DNA of 9,573 nucleotides from Muribaculaceae bacterium (lineage in GTDB: Bacteria; Bacteroidota; Bacteroidia; Bacteroidales; Muribaculaceae). The notes under the pieces were generated by a model, which saw only the letters and a program-made list of their open reading frames with translations, was not told the origin of the DNA and searched no databases. The stretch's first letter is position 1; each line of letters starts with the position of its first letter. Location: NCBI GenBank assembly GCA_029060585.1, contig JAIDTS010000562.1:1-9573 (forward strand). The letters run 5' to 3'. This document shows positions 1-7,574 of the stretch, in pieces. The translations under genes were made by a program, and so were the position numbers.

Positions 1-2
1 TA

Positions 3-437
3 GTAGCAGATGCCGGACTTGAATTCGATAAAAAATATGACGAGACAGGCGACAAGACTCTCGGCGAAATGCTTCTTACTCCGACCCGCATCTACGTAAA
101 ACCCGTCCTTGACGTTATCCGTAATGTAGATGTACATGGTGTCGCCCACATCACGGGTGGAGGGTTTGACGAGAACATACCCAGAATTCTCCACGAAGGT
201 CAAGGCATTGAGGTAAAGGAAGGAAGTTGGGAAATCCTCCCCGTTTTCCAGCTTCTCGAGAAGTATGGCAAGGTCCCCCACCGCGAGATGTTCAACATCT
301 TCAACATGGGCATCGGAATGGTGCTTGCAGTCGATGAGAAAGATGCTGCAAAAGCCATCGAGATTCTCGAACGCCACGGTGAAAAAGCATCCGTCATCGG
401 AAAGATCACTGATAAGCCCGGCGTAGAGATCCTATGA
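3..437 (+). CDS. purM: Phosphoribosylformylglycinamidine cyclo-ligase (AIR synthase), C-terminal part, cut by left edge
   Basis: PurM closes the imidazole ring of FGAM using ATP to give AIR, the fifth step of cytosolic de novo purine synthesis. The frame is open from the left edge, so the first ATG (position 69) is an internal methionine and not the start. The 144 visible residues correspond to roughly the last 40% of the usual ~345-residue enzyme. Visible family motifs are LTPTRIYVKP, HITGGGFDENIPRIL and FNIFNMGIGMV in order, followed by a normal short C-terminal end. These match the canonical Firmicutes/Proteobacteria type; the Bacteroides PurM I remember (~390 residues) reads quite differently here. 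The gene lies 77 nt upstream of purH in the same direction, separated by a repeat-containing spacer. In Bacillus-type operons purN often sits between purM and purH; it is absent here. Identity is secure; the N-terminal half cannot be assessed. Confidence 0.96.
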   Translation, partial: VADAGLEFDKKYDETGDKTLGEMLLTPTRIYVKPVLDVIRNVDVHGVAHITGGGFDENIPRILHEGQGIEVKEGSWEILPVFQLLEKYGKVPHREMFNIFNMGIGMVLAVDEKDAAKAIEILERHGEKASVIGKITDKPGVEIL

Positions 438-453
438 GGACTCAGAGAATTAA

Positions 454-504
454 GAAAACTCTGAAAACTCGAAAACTCTGAAAACTTGAAAACTCTGAAA
501 ACTG
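454..504. repeat. Three tandem copies of a 17-bp unit in the purM-purH spacer
   Basis: The unit is GAAAACTCTGAAAACTC, at 454-470, 471-487 and 488-504. The copies differ only in the final base (C, T, G). Each unit is itself a 9-mer (GAAAACTCT) followed by an 8-mer (GAAAACT plus one base), so the array is a nested repeat. It ends 10 nt before the purH ATG and fills two thirds of the 77-nt spacer. I see no hairpin in it, because the strand is A-rich with few complementary bases. Its role is unknown: it could be a slippage-prone minisatellite, a spacer that sets translation of purH, or neutral. Confidence 0.93.
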
Positions 505-514
505 ACAACTAAAT

Positions 515-2044
515 ATGAGAGCTCTAATAAGTGTAAGCGACAAGCGCGGCGTAGTTGATTTCGCCCGCCGGCTCCAGGAAATGGGCTGGGAGATCATCGC
601 CACCGGAGGCACAATGAAAGCACTCCGCGACGCCGGACTTAAGATCATCAACATCAGTGACGTGACCGGATTTCCAGAAATCTGTGAGGGCCGCGTGAAG
701 ACACTCCATCCGAAGGTACACGGCGGTCTTCTTGCGCGCCGTGATGTGCAGGCACACATGGAGGAGATCGCCGCCAACGGTATCGAGACTATCGAGATGG
801 TATGCGTCAACCTCTATCCCTTCGAGGCTACCATCGCCAAGGAAGGCGTAACTCTCGCGGATGCAGTCGAGAACATCGATATAGGCGGTCCTTCAATGCT
901 GCGCAGCGCGGCAAAGAACTTCGCTTCCGTAACTGTGGTCTGCGATCCGGATGATTACGAGACTGTAATCGACGAAATCAAGGCTACCGGCGACACTACT
1001 CTCGAGACCCGCTTTAAGCTTTCAGCAAAGGCATATACCCATACCGCACTCTACGACAGCCATATCGCCACCTACATGCGAGAAAAGGCCGGCCTGGAGG
1101 AAAAGCTCTTCCTTTCATTCGACCGCGTCCAGACTCTCCGCTATGGAGAGAACCCCCACCAGCAGGCTGCCCTCTACAAGGCTCCTGAAGAGGAATCCTA
1201 TTCCCTCCTCAGCGCAAAGCAGCTCAACGGTAAGGAACTAAGTTATAACAATATCCAGGATGCCAACGCGGCCCTCAACATCGTTCGCGAATTTGACGAG
1301 CCATTCTGCGTAGGCCTCAAACACATGAATCCATGCGGAGCGGCTGTTGGAGCTACCATTGAGGAAGCATGGCAGAAGGCCTATGAGGCCGATAAGGTCA
1401 GCATCTACGGCGGTATCGTTGCCATGAACCGCCCTCTCACCCTTGAGGTTGCGAAGGCCATGAAGCCTATCTTCCTTGAGATCGTGATGGCTCCCGCTTT
1501 CGATGAGGATGCGCTCGAACTCCTTAAGACCAAGAAGAACCTTCGCGTTCTCGAGGTGAAGATGGACGGCTCGCGTGAGGCTCAGCGTCAGTATGTAGGC
1601 ATAAACGGCGGTCTGCTCGTTCAGGACGCAGACACCACCACTAAGGATGTGACAGCCGACATGACAGTGACCGAAAAGAAACCTACCGAGCAGGAACTGA
1701 AGGACATGAACTTCGCATGGCGCATCGTGAAGCACGTGAAGAGCAACGCGATCGTGATCGTGAAGGGAGGAATGACACTTGGTGTAGGTGCCGGCCAGAT
1801 GAACCGCGTGGGCTCCGCCGATATCGCCCTTGAGCAGGCTCTTGCATCGGGCAACACGGAGGGTCTCGTGCTCGGATCAGACGGCTTCCTTCCCTTCGGC
1901 GACACAGTCGAGCTCGTTGCCGACAAAGGAGTGACCGCTATCGTTCAGCCGGGTGGATCCATCCGCGACCAGGAATCGATCGACAAGGCGAATGAGAAAG
2001 GTCTTACTATGCTCTTCACCGGCATGCGCCATTTCAAACACTGA
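515..2044 (+). CDS. purH: Bifunctional AICAR transformylase / IMP cyclohydrolase
   Basis: PurH carries out the last two steps to IMP: it formylates AICAR with 10-formyl-THF and then cyclises FAICAR. The 509-residue length is normal. The N-terminal cyclohydrolase (MGS-like fold, about residues 1-195) shows the start MRALISVSDK, ATGGT at 29-33, GRVKTLHPKVHGG at 59-71 and IDIGGPSMLR at 121-130. The C-terminal transformylase begins near LRYGENPHQ (208-216) and carries the Lys-His pair K269-H270 in LKHMNPCG, equivalent to the catalytic pair known in the family. VKHVKSNAIV and the C-terminal RHFKH are also typical. The ATG at 515 gives the standard N-terminus; A/T-rich sequence without a Shine-Dalgarno precedes it. 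purD follows after 5 nt, so the two are probably translated together. The residue pattern (ENIDIGGP, KHMNPCG, SIYGGIVAMNR) resembles Bacillus PurH more than the Bacteroides protein I recall (EKIDIGGI, KHNNACG). Confidence 0.98.
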   Translation: MRALISVSDKRGVVDFARRLQEMGWEIIATGGTMKALRDAGLKIINISDVTGFPEICEGRVKTLHPKVHGGLLARRDVQAHMEEIAANGIETIEMVCVNLYPFEATIAKEGVTLADAVENIDIGGPSMLRSAAKNFASVTVVCDPDDYETVIDEIKATGDTTLETRFKLSAKAYTHTALYDSHIATYMREKAGLEEKLFLSFDRVQTLRYGENPHQQAALYKAPEEESYSLLSAKQLNGKELSYNNIQDANAALNIVREFDEPFCVGLKHMNPCGAAVGATIEEAWQKAYEADKVSIYGGIVAMNRPLTLEVAKAMKPIFLEIVMAPAFDEDALELLKTKKNLRVLEVKMDGSREAQRQYVGINGGLLVQDADTTTKDVTADMTVTEKKPTEQELKDMNFAWRIVKHVKSNAIVIVKGGMTLGVGAGQMNRVGSADIALEQALASGNTEGLVLGSDGFLPFGDTVELVADKGVTAIVQPGGSIRDQESIDKANEKGLTMLFTGMRHFKH

Positions 2045-2049
2045 TATTT

Positions 2050-3396
2050 ATGGAACTTCATCATTTATACAGCGAAGCCATTCCCCCTAAGGAAAATCAG
2101 TTTCAGGTGCCCAATATGCAGCCGGGCCGTGAGGAGGAAATCCGTCCGGGAAAGACCGTTCTGGTGATAGGAAGCGGTGGCCGCGAACATGCTATCGTGG
2201 ATGCACTCTCACGCAGCCCACGCGTGCAGAAGATTTATGCCTGCCCCGGCAATCCGGGAATGGCGAAACACGCCACCTGCGTACCAATTGGCGTCCCCGA
2301 CATTCAGGATCTGGTAGACTTCGCTAAGGAGAAGCACGTAGACCTCACTGTAGTAGGCCCGGAAGCATCGCTTGCAGCCGGAGTTGCCGATGCCTTCAAG
2401 GCAGAGGGACTCCGCATCTTCGGCCCGACAAAAGCTGGAGCCCGCATAGAATCGAGCAAGGAGTTTGCCAAGGAGATTATGGAGAAATATAATGTCCCGA
2501 CAGGATTCTACAAGAGTTTTGAACGCTATGAGGAGGCAAAGGCGTATGCCGAAAGCCTGCCCCTGCCTACTGTGATCAAGTATGACGGTTTAGCTGCAGG
2601 AAAAGGTGTAGTGGTAGCCGCTACTCGTGAGGAAGCCGACGCTGCGCTCCGCGACATGCTTCTTGATTCGGCTTTCGGACAGGGACGTGTGCTTATTGAG
2701 GAATTTCTTGATGGTCCTGAATTCTCGTTCATGTGCGCAGTAGGAGGCCGCAAGGTCTACCCCCTCGCGCTTGCGCAGGATCATAAACGTGCATTTGACG
2801 GAGACAAAGGCCCGAACACGGGCGGAATGGGAGCTTATTCTCCTCTCCCCTTCATCACTGAAGAAATCCGCGAGAAAGCACTCAAGGAAATCCTTCAGCG
2901 CACTGCCGACGGACTCGCCGATGAGGGAATAGACTACACAGGCATCCTATACGGTGGACTTATACTGACAAAAGATGGCCCGAAGGTGATAGAGTTCAAC
3001 GCCCGTTTCGGTGACCCGGAGACCGAGGTGGTGCTCCCCCGTCTTGAGAGTGACATCTACGAACTCTTCGAGGCCGCTATAGACAGTGCGGATCATGAGA
3101 CCAGATGGAGCGACGACGCATGCCTCGGTGTAGTGCTGGCATCCGACGGGTATCCCGGATCCTATAAGAAAGGAGTGGAGCTCGACTTCGACAGCTGCTC
3201 CAAGGTATACCATATGGGCACTGCAGTGAAAGACGGCAAGCTTCAGAGCGCCGGCGGACGCGTGGCTATGGTGACGGGCAAGGGCAAGACCCTTGAGGAA
3301 GCCGCGGCCAACGCCTATGCCGACGTTAAGAAAGCCTCGAGAGAAGGATTGTTCTACCGCTCTGACATCGGCAAGCATTCCCTGAATAAAGGCTAA
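2050..3396 (+). CDS. purD: Phosphoribosylamine--glycine ligase (GAR synthetase), with possible N-terminal extension
   Basis: PurD joins phosphoribosylamine and glycine with ATP to form GAR, the second step of de novo purine synthesis. It is an ATP-grasp enzyme. In the 448-residue reading, the N-terminal domain starts at [13 protein letters not shown] (about 36-48). ATP-grasp elements follow: [32 protein letters not shown] (179-190), [22 protein letters not shown] (244-265) and [11 protein letters not shown] (316-326), then the small C-terminal domain with GGRVAMVTG. Bacterial PurD normally starts one or two residues before the VLVIGSGG strand, so about 34 residues are extra here. The ATG at 2050 is 5 nt after the purH stop and suits coupled translation. 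The ATG at 2116 would give 426 residues, close to the usual family length, but leaves a 71-nt gap. I kept the outer start; the choice is open. The [12 protein letters not shown] segment is the Firmicutes-like version; in remembered Bacteroides PurD it reads DYKRIGEGDTGL. Confidence 0.95.
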   Translation: MELHHLYSEAIPPKENQFQVPNMQPGREEEIRPGKTVLVIGSGGREHAIVDALSRSPRVQKIYACPGNPGMAKHATCVPIGVPDIQDLVDFAKEKHVDLTVVGPEASLAAGVADAFKAEGLRIFGPTKAGARIESSKEFAKEIMEKYNVPTGFYKSFERYEEAKAYAESLPLPTVIKYDGLAAGKGVVVAATREEADAALRDMLLDSAFGQGRVLIEEFLDGPEFSFMCAVGGRKVYPLALAQDHKRAFDGDKGPNTGGMGAYSPLPFITEEIREKALKEILQRTADGLADEGIDYTGILYGGLILTKDGPKVIEFNARFGDPETEVVLPRLESDIYELFEAAIDSADHETRWSDDACLGVVLASDGYPGSYKKGVELDFDSCSKVYHMGTAVKDGKLQSAGGRVAMVTGKGKTLEEAAANAYADVKKASREGLFYRSDIGKHSLNKG

Positions 3397-3409
3397 ATAT
3401 GACACATCT

Positions 3410-3463
3410 GTCTTTAAGGACCTTAATGACCTTAAGGACCTTAAAGACCTTAAAGACCAAAAA
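3410..3463. repeat. Tandem 9-bp repeat (GACCTTAAN) directly upstream of purB
   Basis: Four clean copies of GACCTTAA plus one variable base lie at 3419-3427 (T), 3428-3436 (G), 3437-3445 (A) and 3446-3454 (A). A degenerate copy (GTCTTTAAG) lies at 3410-3418, and a partial copy (GACCAAAAA) at 3455-3463 runs up to 1 nt before the purB ATG. Because the period is a multiple of three, the array stays open in the purB frame and would encode a Leu-Arg/Lys-Thr repeat from an upstream ATG at 3399. No family member I recall has such a leader, so I read it as non-coding spacer. Its unit differs from that of the purM-purH array but is of similar size. Role unknown. Confidence 0.92.
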
Positions 3464-3464
3464 C

Positions 3465-4760
3465 ATGACAGATAGATACGGAAGAGACGTGATGCGTCGC
3501 GTCTGGACTGAAAAGAATAAATTCGACGCCTACCTGAAGGTGGAGATCCTCGCCGCAGAGGCATGGAGCAAACTCGGCGTCATCCCTGAGGAAGATGTGA
3601 AGAAACTCTGGGATAAAGCGACCTTCGATATCGACCGCATCAAGGAAATAGAGGTGCAGACACGCCATGACGTGGTTGCCTTCACGCGCGCCGTCAGCGA
3701 AAGCCTCGGCGAGGAGCGCAAGTGGGTACATTACGGCCTTACTTCGACCGACGTGGTGGACACGGCAAACGGCTACCTCTTCAAGCAAGCAGACGAAATC
3801 ATCCGTGAAGACCTTGAGAAATTCTGCGAGATGCTTAAGAAGCAGGCTATTCGATTCAAAAATCTCCCTTGCATAGGCCGCACACACGGCATTCACGCCG
3901 ACATCACAAGCTTCGGCCTGAAGTGGGTTCTCTGGCTGGCTGAGATGAAACGCAACATAGAGCGCTTCAATCTCGCATCTGCTGGCGTAGAGGTAGGCAA
4001 GCTCAGCGGAGCTGTAGGCAATTTCGCCAACATCCCGCCGTTTATCCAGGATTATGTATGCGAGCATCTCGGCATAAACTCAGCCGACGTATCGACCCAG
4101 GTGATACAGCGCGACCGCCACGCATACTACATGGCTACTCTCGCCCTTATCGCATCGAGTCTGGAGCAGATGGCGATGGAAGTGCGCAATCTTCAGCGCA
4201 CGGAAGTGCACGAGGTGGAGGAAGCATTCGGCAAGGGGCAGAAAGGCTCCAGCGCGATGCCCCACAAGCGCAACCCAATCGGCAGCGAGAATATATGCGG
4301 TTGCGCTCGCGTGATGCGCGGATATATGGCCACCGCATATGAGAACGTTGCCCTCTGGCATGAACGCGATATCTCCCACTCCGCTACGGAGCGCATCATT
4401 ATGCCGGATGCCACTATCCTGCTCGACTATATGCTCAACCGCATGATGGGCATACTCGAAAACCTCACCATCTTCGAAGACAAGATGAGGGCTGATATCT
4501 ATATGACCAATGGTGTTATATTTGCACAGCGTGTGATGAACGCCCTCATCGGCAAGGGATGGGTACGCGAGCAGGCCTACGACACCGTGCAGCCTGTAGC
4601 GATGAAGGCAATGGCCACAAACAGCAACTACAGGGATCTCCTTCTTCAGACGCCTGCTGTCATGGAGATGCTGACACCGGAAGAGCTGGAAGCCTGCTTC
4701 ACCCTCGACTATTATCTGAAGAACGTCGATTATATCTATAAGCGTAACAACATCGAATAA
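3465..4760 (+). CDS. purB: Adenylosuccinate lyase, Bacillus-type
   Basis: PurB is a homotetrameric lyase of the fumarase/aspartase superfamily. It releases fumarate from SAICAR (to AICAR) and from adenylosuccinate (to AMP), so it serves both the de novo route and the AMP branch. From the ATG at 3465 the protein is 431 residues, the length I recall for B. subtilis PurB. With this numbering the catalytic residues known from that enzyme fall at the same positions: H68 (TRHDV), H89 (WVHYG), H141 (GRTHG), and K268 and E275 in the signature loop [16 protein letters not shown] (261-276). This supports 3465 over the in-frame ATG at 3399, whose extra 22 residues are translated tandem repeat. The Bacteroides PurB I remember (~448 residues, starting near AISPVDGRYR) belongs to the other, E. 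coli-like subfamily, so this copy looks foreign to a Bacteroidales background. purA follows after 22 nt. Confidence 0.97.
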   Translation: MTDRYGRDVMRRVWTEKNKFDAYLKVEILAAEAWSKLGVIPEEDVKKLWDKATFDIDRIKEIEVQTRHDVVAFTRAVSESLGEERKWVHYGLTSTDVVDTANGYLFKQADEIIREDLEKFCEMLKKQAIRFKNLPCIGRTHGIHADITSFGLKWVLWLAEMKRNIERFNLASAGVEVGKLSGAVGNFANIPPFIQDYVCEHLGINSADVSTQVIQRDRHAYYMATLALIASSLEQMAMEVRNLQRTEVHEVEEAFGKGQKGSSAMPHKRNPIGSENICGCARVMRGYMATAYENVALWHERDISHSATERIIMPDATILLDYMLNRMMGILENLTIFEDKMRADIYMTNGVIFAQRVMNALIGKGWVREQAYDTVQPVAMKAMATNSNYRDLLLQTPAVMEMLTPEELEACFTLDYYLKNVDYIYKRNNIE

Positions 4761-4782
4761 TTTCAAAATTCCATAATATATT

Positions 4783-6075
4783 ATGAGCGAACGTCTCGTC
4801 GTCACCGGCTCCCAGTGGGGAGACGAGGGCAAAGGAAAAATCACCGACTACTTCGCATGCCGAGCCGACATGGTGGTGCGCTATCAGGGAGGCAACAATG
4901 CCGGACACTCGGTGATGTTTGACGGCCACAAGTACTCTCTCCAGAGTATTCCTTCCGGAATCTTCAATCCCAAGACCATCAACGTAATGGCCAACGGCAT
5001 GGTGGTCAATCCAGTATCCGTAATCGCTGAACTTGAAAAGCTCCACAATCAGGGCATAACAGAATATCAGCTTTATATTTCCGACCGTGCGGCAATGGTG
5101 ATGCCCTGGCACAGCATGCTCGACGGGGCAAGCGAGAATCTTAAGGGTGACGCCAAGATCGGCACCACAAAAAAAGGTATCGGTCCGGCCTACACTGACA
5201 AGTATTCACGCATCGGTCTCCGCATGGGCGACCTTCTCGATCCGGAATATTTCGCAGAGCGCCTCAAGGCTGCCCTGGAGGTAAAGAATATGGAGCTCAA
5301 GATGTACGGGCTCGAACCTCTCGACTATCAGCAGGTCTACGACCAGTATATGGAAATAGCCAAGATACTTGGTCCGCGGATCTGCGACACCAGCCTCCTA
5401 ATCGATGACGCTATCCACAGCGATGCCAAGATCCTCTTTGAGGGAGCGCAGGGAATGATGCTTTGCATCGACCACGGCACGTATCCCTACGTGACATCCT
5501 CCTGCCCCTCTGCGGCAAGCATCTCGCAGGGTGCGGGTATCGCTCCTAAATGGATCGAGAATGTCGTAGGTGTAGCCAAGGCATATTGCACCCGTGTGGG
5601 CGAAGGTCCGTTCCCCACGGAACTCTTCGATGAGACCGCACATGAGATCCGCGAGCGCGGCCATGAATACGGTACAGTCACGGGGCGCCCCCGCCGCATC
5701 GGCTGGTTTGATGCCGTTGTGGCTCGCTATACAGCACGCCTCGCAGGCATCGATTACTGGGCCCTTATGCTTTTCGACGTGCTCTCAGGGCTCGACAAGG
5801 TTAAGATCTGCGTCGGATATGAGCTCGACGGCAAAGAAGTGTTGGCTCCCCCTTCCACAATCCACATGCTGGCTAAGTGCAAACCCGTCTATATCGAGAT
5901 GGAAGGCTGGAAGGAAGACATCACCGGATGTAAGAGCTATGATGAACTTCCGGAAGCTGCCAAGGCTTATGTCAGGAAAATCGAAGAACTGACCAAGACC
6001 AAGGTCGGCATAATATCCGTAGGTCCCGACCGCTCTCAGACAATCAAGATTTCCGAAAAGCTTAAGGAATTCTAA
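4783..6075 (+). CDS. purA: Adenylosuccinate synthetase
   Basis: PurA couples GTP hydrolysis to condensation of IMP with aspartate, giving adenylosuccinate, the first committed step to AMP; PurB, encoded just upstream, finishes the branch. The 430-residue length is typical. Visible motifs are the GTP-binding loop QWGDEGKGK (11-19, catalytic D14), NNAGH (38-42, catalytic H42), GTTKKGIGPAYTDK (127-140), LFEGAQG (218-224), VTGRPRRIGWFDAV (299-312, IMP and aspartate binding) and SVGPDR (412-417) near the C-terminus. The ATG at 4783 gives the normal N-terminus and is preceded by an A/T-rich 22-nt gap. The sequence (RYQGGNNAGH, PSGIF, TKKGIGPAY, TGRPRRIGWFD) follows Bacillus PurA closely. The Bacteroides protein I recall (MKVDVLLGLQWGDEG, RFQGGPNAGH) is a different lineage. 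No key residue appears to be missing. Confidence 0.98.
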   Translation: MSERLVVTGSQWGDEGKGKITDYFACRADMVVRYQGGNNAGHSVMFDGHKYSLQSIPSGIFNPKTINVMANGMVVNPVSVIAELEKLHNQGITEYQLYISDRAAMVMPWHSMLDGASENLKGDAKIGTTKKGIGPAYTDKYSRIGLRMGDLLDPEYFAERLKAALEVKNMELKMYGLEPLDYQQVYDQYMEIAKILGPRICDTSLLIDDAIHSDAKILFEGAQGMMLCIDHGTYPYVTSSCPSAASISQGAGIAPKWIENVVGVAKAYCTRVGEGPFPTELFDETAHEIRERGHEYGTVTGRPRRIGWFDAVVARYTARLAGIDYWALMLFDVLSGLDKVKICVGYELDGKEVLAPPSTIHMLAKCKPVYIEMEGWKEDITGCKSYDELPEAAKAYVRKIEELTKTKVGIISVGPDRSQTIKISEKLKEF

Positions 6076-6100
6076 TTTGTAAAATCTCAAATAATTTCGT

Positions 6101-7573
6101 ATGAGTTTTTTAGATGAAAAAATAGCACTGGAAGGCTTTACATTTGATGATGTGCTGCTTATCCCTGCATATTCCGAGGTGATTCCGAGCGAGGTTAAGC
6201 TCGGCACCCGCTTCTCACGAAACATCCCACTCAACATACCTTTTGTTTCCGCTGCAATGGACACCGTTACCGAATCCGACATGGCGATCGCGATCGCACG
6301 ACAGGGCGGTATCGGAGTTATCCACAAGAATATGAGCATCCAGGCCCAGGCCGACCAGATCCGTCGCGTGAAACGTGCCGAGTCAGGCATGATTTATGAC
6401 CCGGTGACAATTCACGGAGACCAGACAGTAGGAGATGCCCTCCAGCTGATGCACGACAATCACATCGGCGGTATTCCAGTAGTGGATGCCGAAGGTAAGC
6501 TTGAAGGTATCGTGACAAACCGCGACCTACGCTTCCAAAAAGACATGAGCATCATGATCAAGGACGTGATGACGAAGGAAAACCTTATCACAACGACAAA
6601 TCCCTCCCTCTCAGAGGCATCAGAAATCCTGCTGAAGCATAAGATTGAGAAGCTCCCCGTTGTAGACGAAAGCGGAAAGCTTGTAGGACTTATTACATAC
6701 CGAGACATCACAAAGATCAAGGACTACCCTAACGCTGCGAAAGACAGCAAGGGCCGTCTACGCGTGGCTGCCGGTGTAGGTGTCACTTCTGATACTCTTG
6801 ACCGCGTCAAGGCGCTTGTAGAAGCCGGAGCCGATGCAGTCGTAATCGATACCGCACACGGCCACAGCCAGAACGTGGTCAACACTCTGAAAAAGGTAAA
6901 GGCCGCCTATCCGGATCTTGACGTAGTCGTAGGTAACATAGCTACAGCCGACGCCGCAAAGTTCCTCATCGAGGCGGGAGCCGACGGCATAAAGGTTGGA
7001 ATAGGTCCGGGCTCGATCTGCACTACCCGCATCGTGGCCGGAGTTGGTGTGCCTCAGCTGAGTGCCATATTCGAAGCAGCGAAGGCAGCACACGCTCTCG
7101 GAGTTCCAGTGATCGCCGACGGCGGTCTCCGCTATTCAGGCGACGTAGTCAAGGCTCTTGCAGCTGGCGGCGACAGTGTCATGATGGGCTCGATGTTCGC
7201 AGGTACAGAGGAATCTCCCGGCGAAACGATCATCTACAATGGTCGTAAGTTCAAGTCATATCGCGGCATGGGATCCATCTCAGCGATGCAGGCTGGCTCT
7301 AAAGACCGATATTTCCAGAGCGAGAAGACCGACAGCAGCAAGTTCGTGCCGGAAGGCATCGAGGCCCGCGTGCCTTACAAGGGAACACTCAGCGAAACCG
7401 TCTACCAGCTCGTAGGAGGACTTCGCAGCGGTATGGGCTATGTCGGCGCTCCTGACATCAATAGTCTGCACGACGCGAAGTTTGTAAAGATCACTTCGGC
7501 CGCCGTTATCGAGAACCATCCCCACGACGTGACAATCACCAAGGAAGCCCCCAATTATACAAGAGGAAACTAA
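6101..7573 (+). CDS. guaB: IMP dehydrogenase
   Basis: GuaB oxidises IMP to XMP with NAD+, the committed and usually rate-limiting step to GMP. It is a cytosolic TIM-barrel tetramer or octamer with a regulatory CBS pair. The 490-residue protein shows the N-terminal [14 protein letters not shown] (13-26), AAMDTVTE (51-58) and two CBS domains inserted at about 97-208 (HIGGIPVVD and [16 protein letters not shown] repeats). The active-site loop [11 protein letters not shown] (300-310) carries catalytic C307. DGGLRYSGD is at 340-348, and the mobile flap KDRYFQ (401-406) holds the Arg-Tyr pair. The CBS pair suggests allosteric nucleotide control, as known for the family. The sequence resembles Bacteroides GuaB strongly (for example [23 protein letters not shown]), unlike the pur genes upstream. 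It follows purA after 25 nt and precedes guaA by 1 nt. Confidence 0.98.
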   Translation: MSFLDEKIALEGFTFDDVLLIPAYSEVIPSEVKLGTRFSRNIPLNIPFVSAAMDTVTESDMAIAIARQGGIGVIHKNMSIQAQADQIRRVKRAESGMIYDPVTIHGDQTVGDALQLMHDNHIGGIPVVDAEGKLEGIVTNRDLRFQKDMSIMIKDVMTKENLITTTNPSLSEASEILLKHKIEKLPVVDESGKLVGLITYRDITKIKDYPNAAKDSKGRLRVAAGVGVTSDTLDRVKALVEAGADAVVIDTAHGHSQNVVNTLKKVKAAYPDLDVVVGNIATADAAKFLIEAGADGIKVGIGPGSICTTRIVAGVGVPQLSAIFEAAKAAHALGVPVIADGGLRYSGDVVKALAAGGDSVMMGSMFAGTEESPGETIIYNGRKFKSYRGMGSISAMQAGSKDRYFQSEKTDSSKFVPEGIEARVPYKGTLSETVYQLVGGLRSGMGYVGAPDINSLHDAKFVKITSAAVIENHPHDVTITKEAPNYTRGN

Positions 7574-7574
7574 C

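Noticed and set aside
69..71. ATG at 69 as the start of a small 122-residue gene
   Set aside because: The frame is open back to the window edge and the upstream residues continue the PurM pattern, so this is an internal methionine.
438..514. Purine riboswitch or PurR-type operator in the purM-purH spacer
   Set aside because: The spacer is mostly tandem repeat with no paired stems or conserved riboswitch core, and no PurBox-like inverted element was seen. Any such control would more likely lie before the first gene, outside the window.
3399..3464. In-frame extension of PurB from the ATG at 3399 as its true N-terminus
   Set aside because: The added 22 residues are translated tandem repeat. 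Starting at 3465 gives 431 residues, with all known catalytic residues at the B. subtilis positions.
2947..3564. Long - strand reading frame (205 codons) crossing the 9-bp repeat, with a Leu-Arg-Ser repeat
   Set aside because: It overlaps the 3' end of purD and the start of purB, both certain. The repeat is a by-product of the tandem array and the rest resembles no protein family.
4080..4844. 254-codon - strand reading frame opposite purB
   Set aside because: It is antisense to a certain gene, rich in His/Val/Cys as expected from reverse-complemented codons, and has no recognisable domain.
6076..6099. Bacteroidota-type promoter (TTTG ... TAATTTCG) in the purA-guaB gap
   Set aside because: TTTG (6076-6079) and TAATTTCG (6092-6099) are only 12 nt apart, instead of about 19-21, and the second box is imperfect. 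The transcript would also start at or after the guaB ATG.
6283..6298. GCGATCGCGATCGC palindromic run in guaB, as a possible HIP1-like or Dam-rich site
   Set aside because: It encodes the conserved Ala-Ile-Ala-Ile segment of IMP dehydrogenase in frame, so codon choice explains it.
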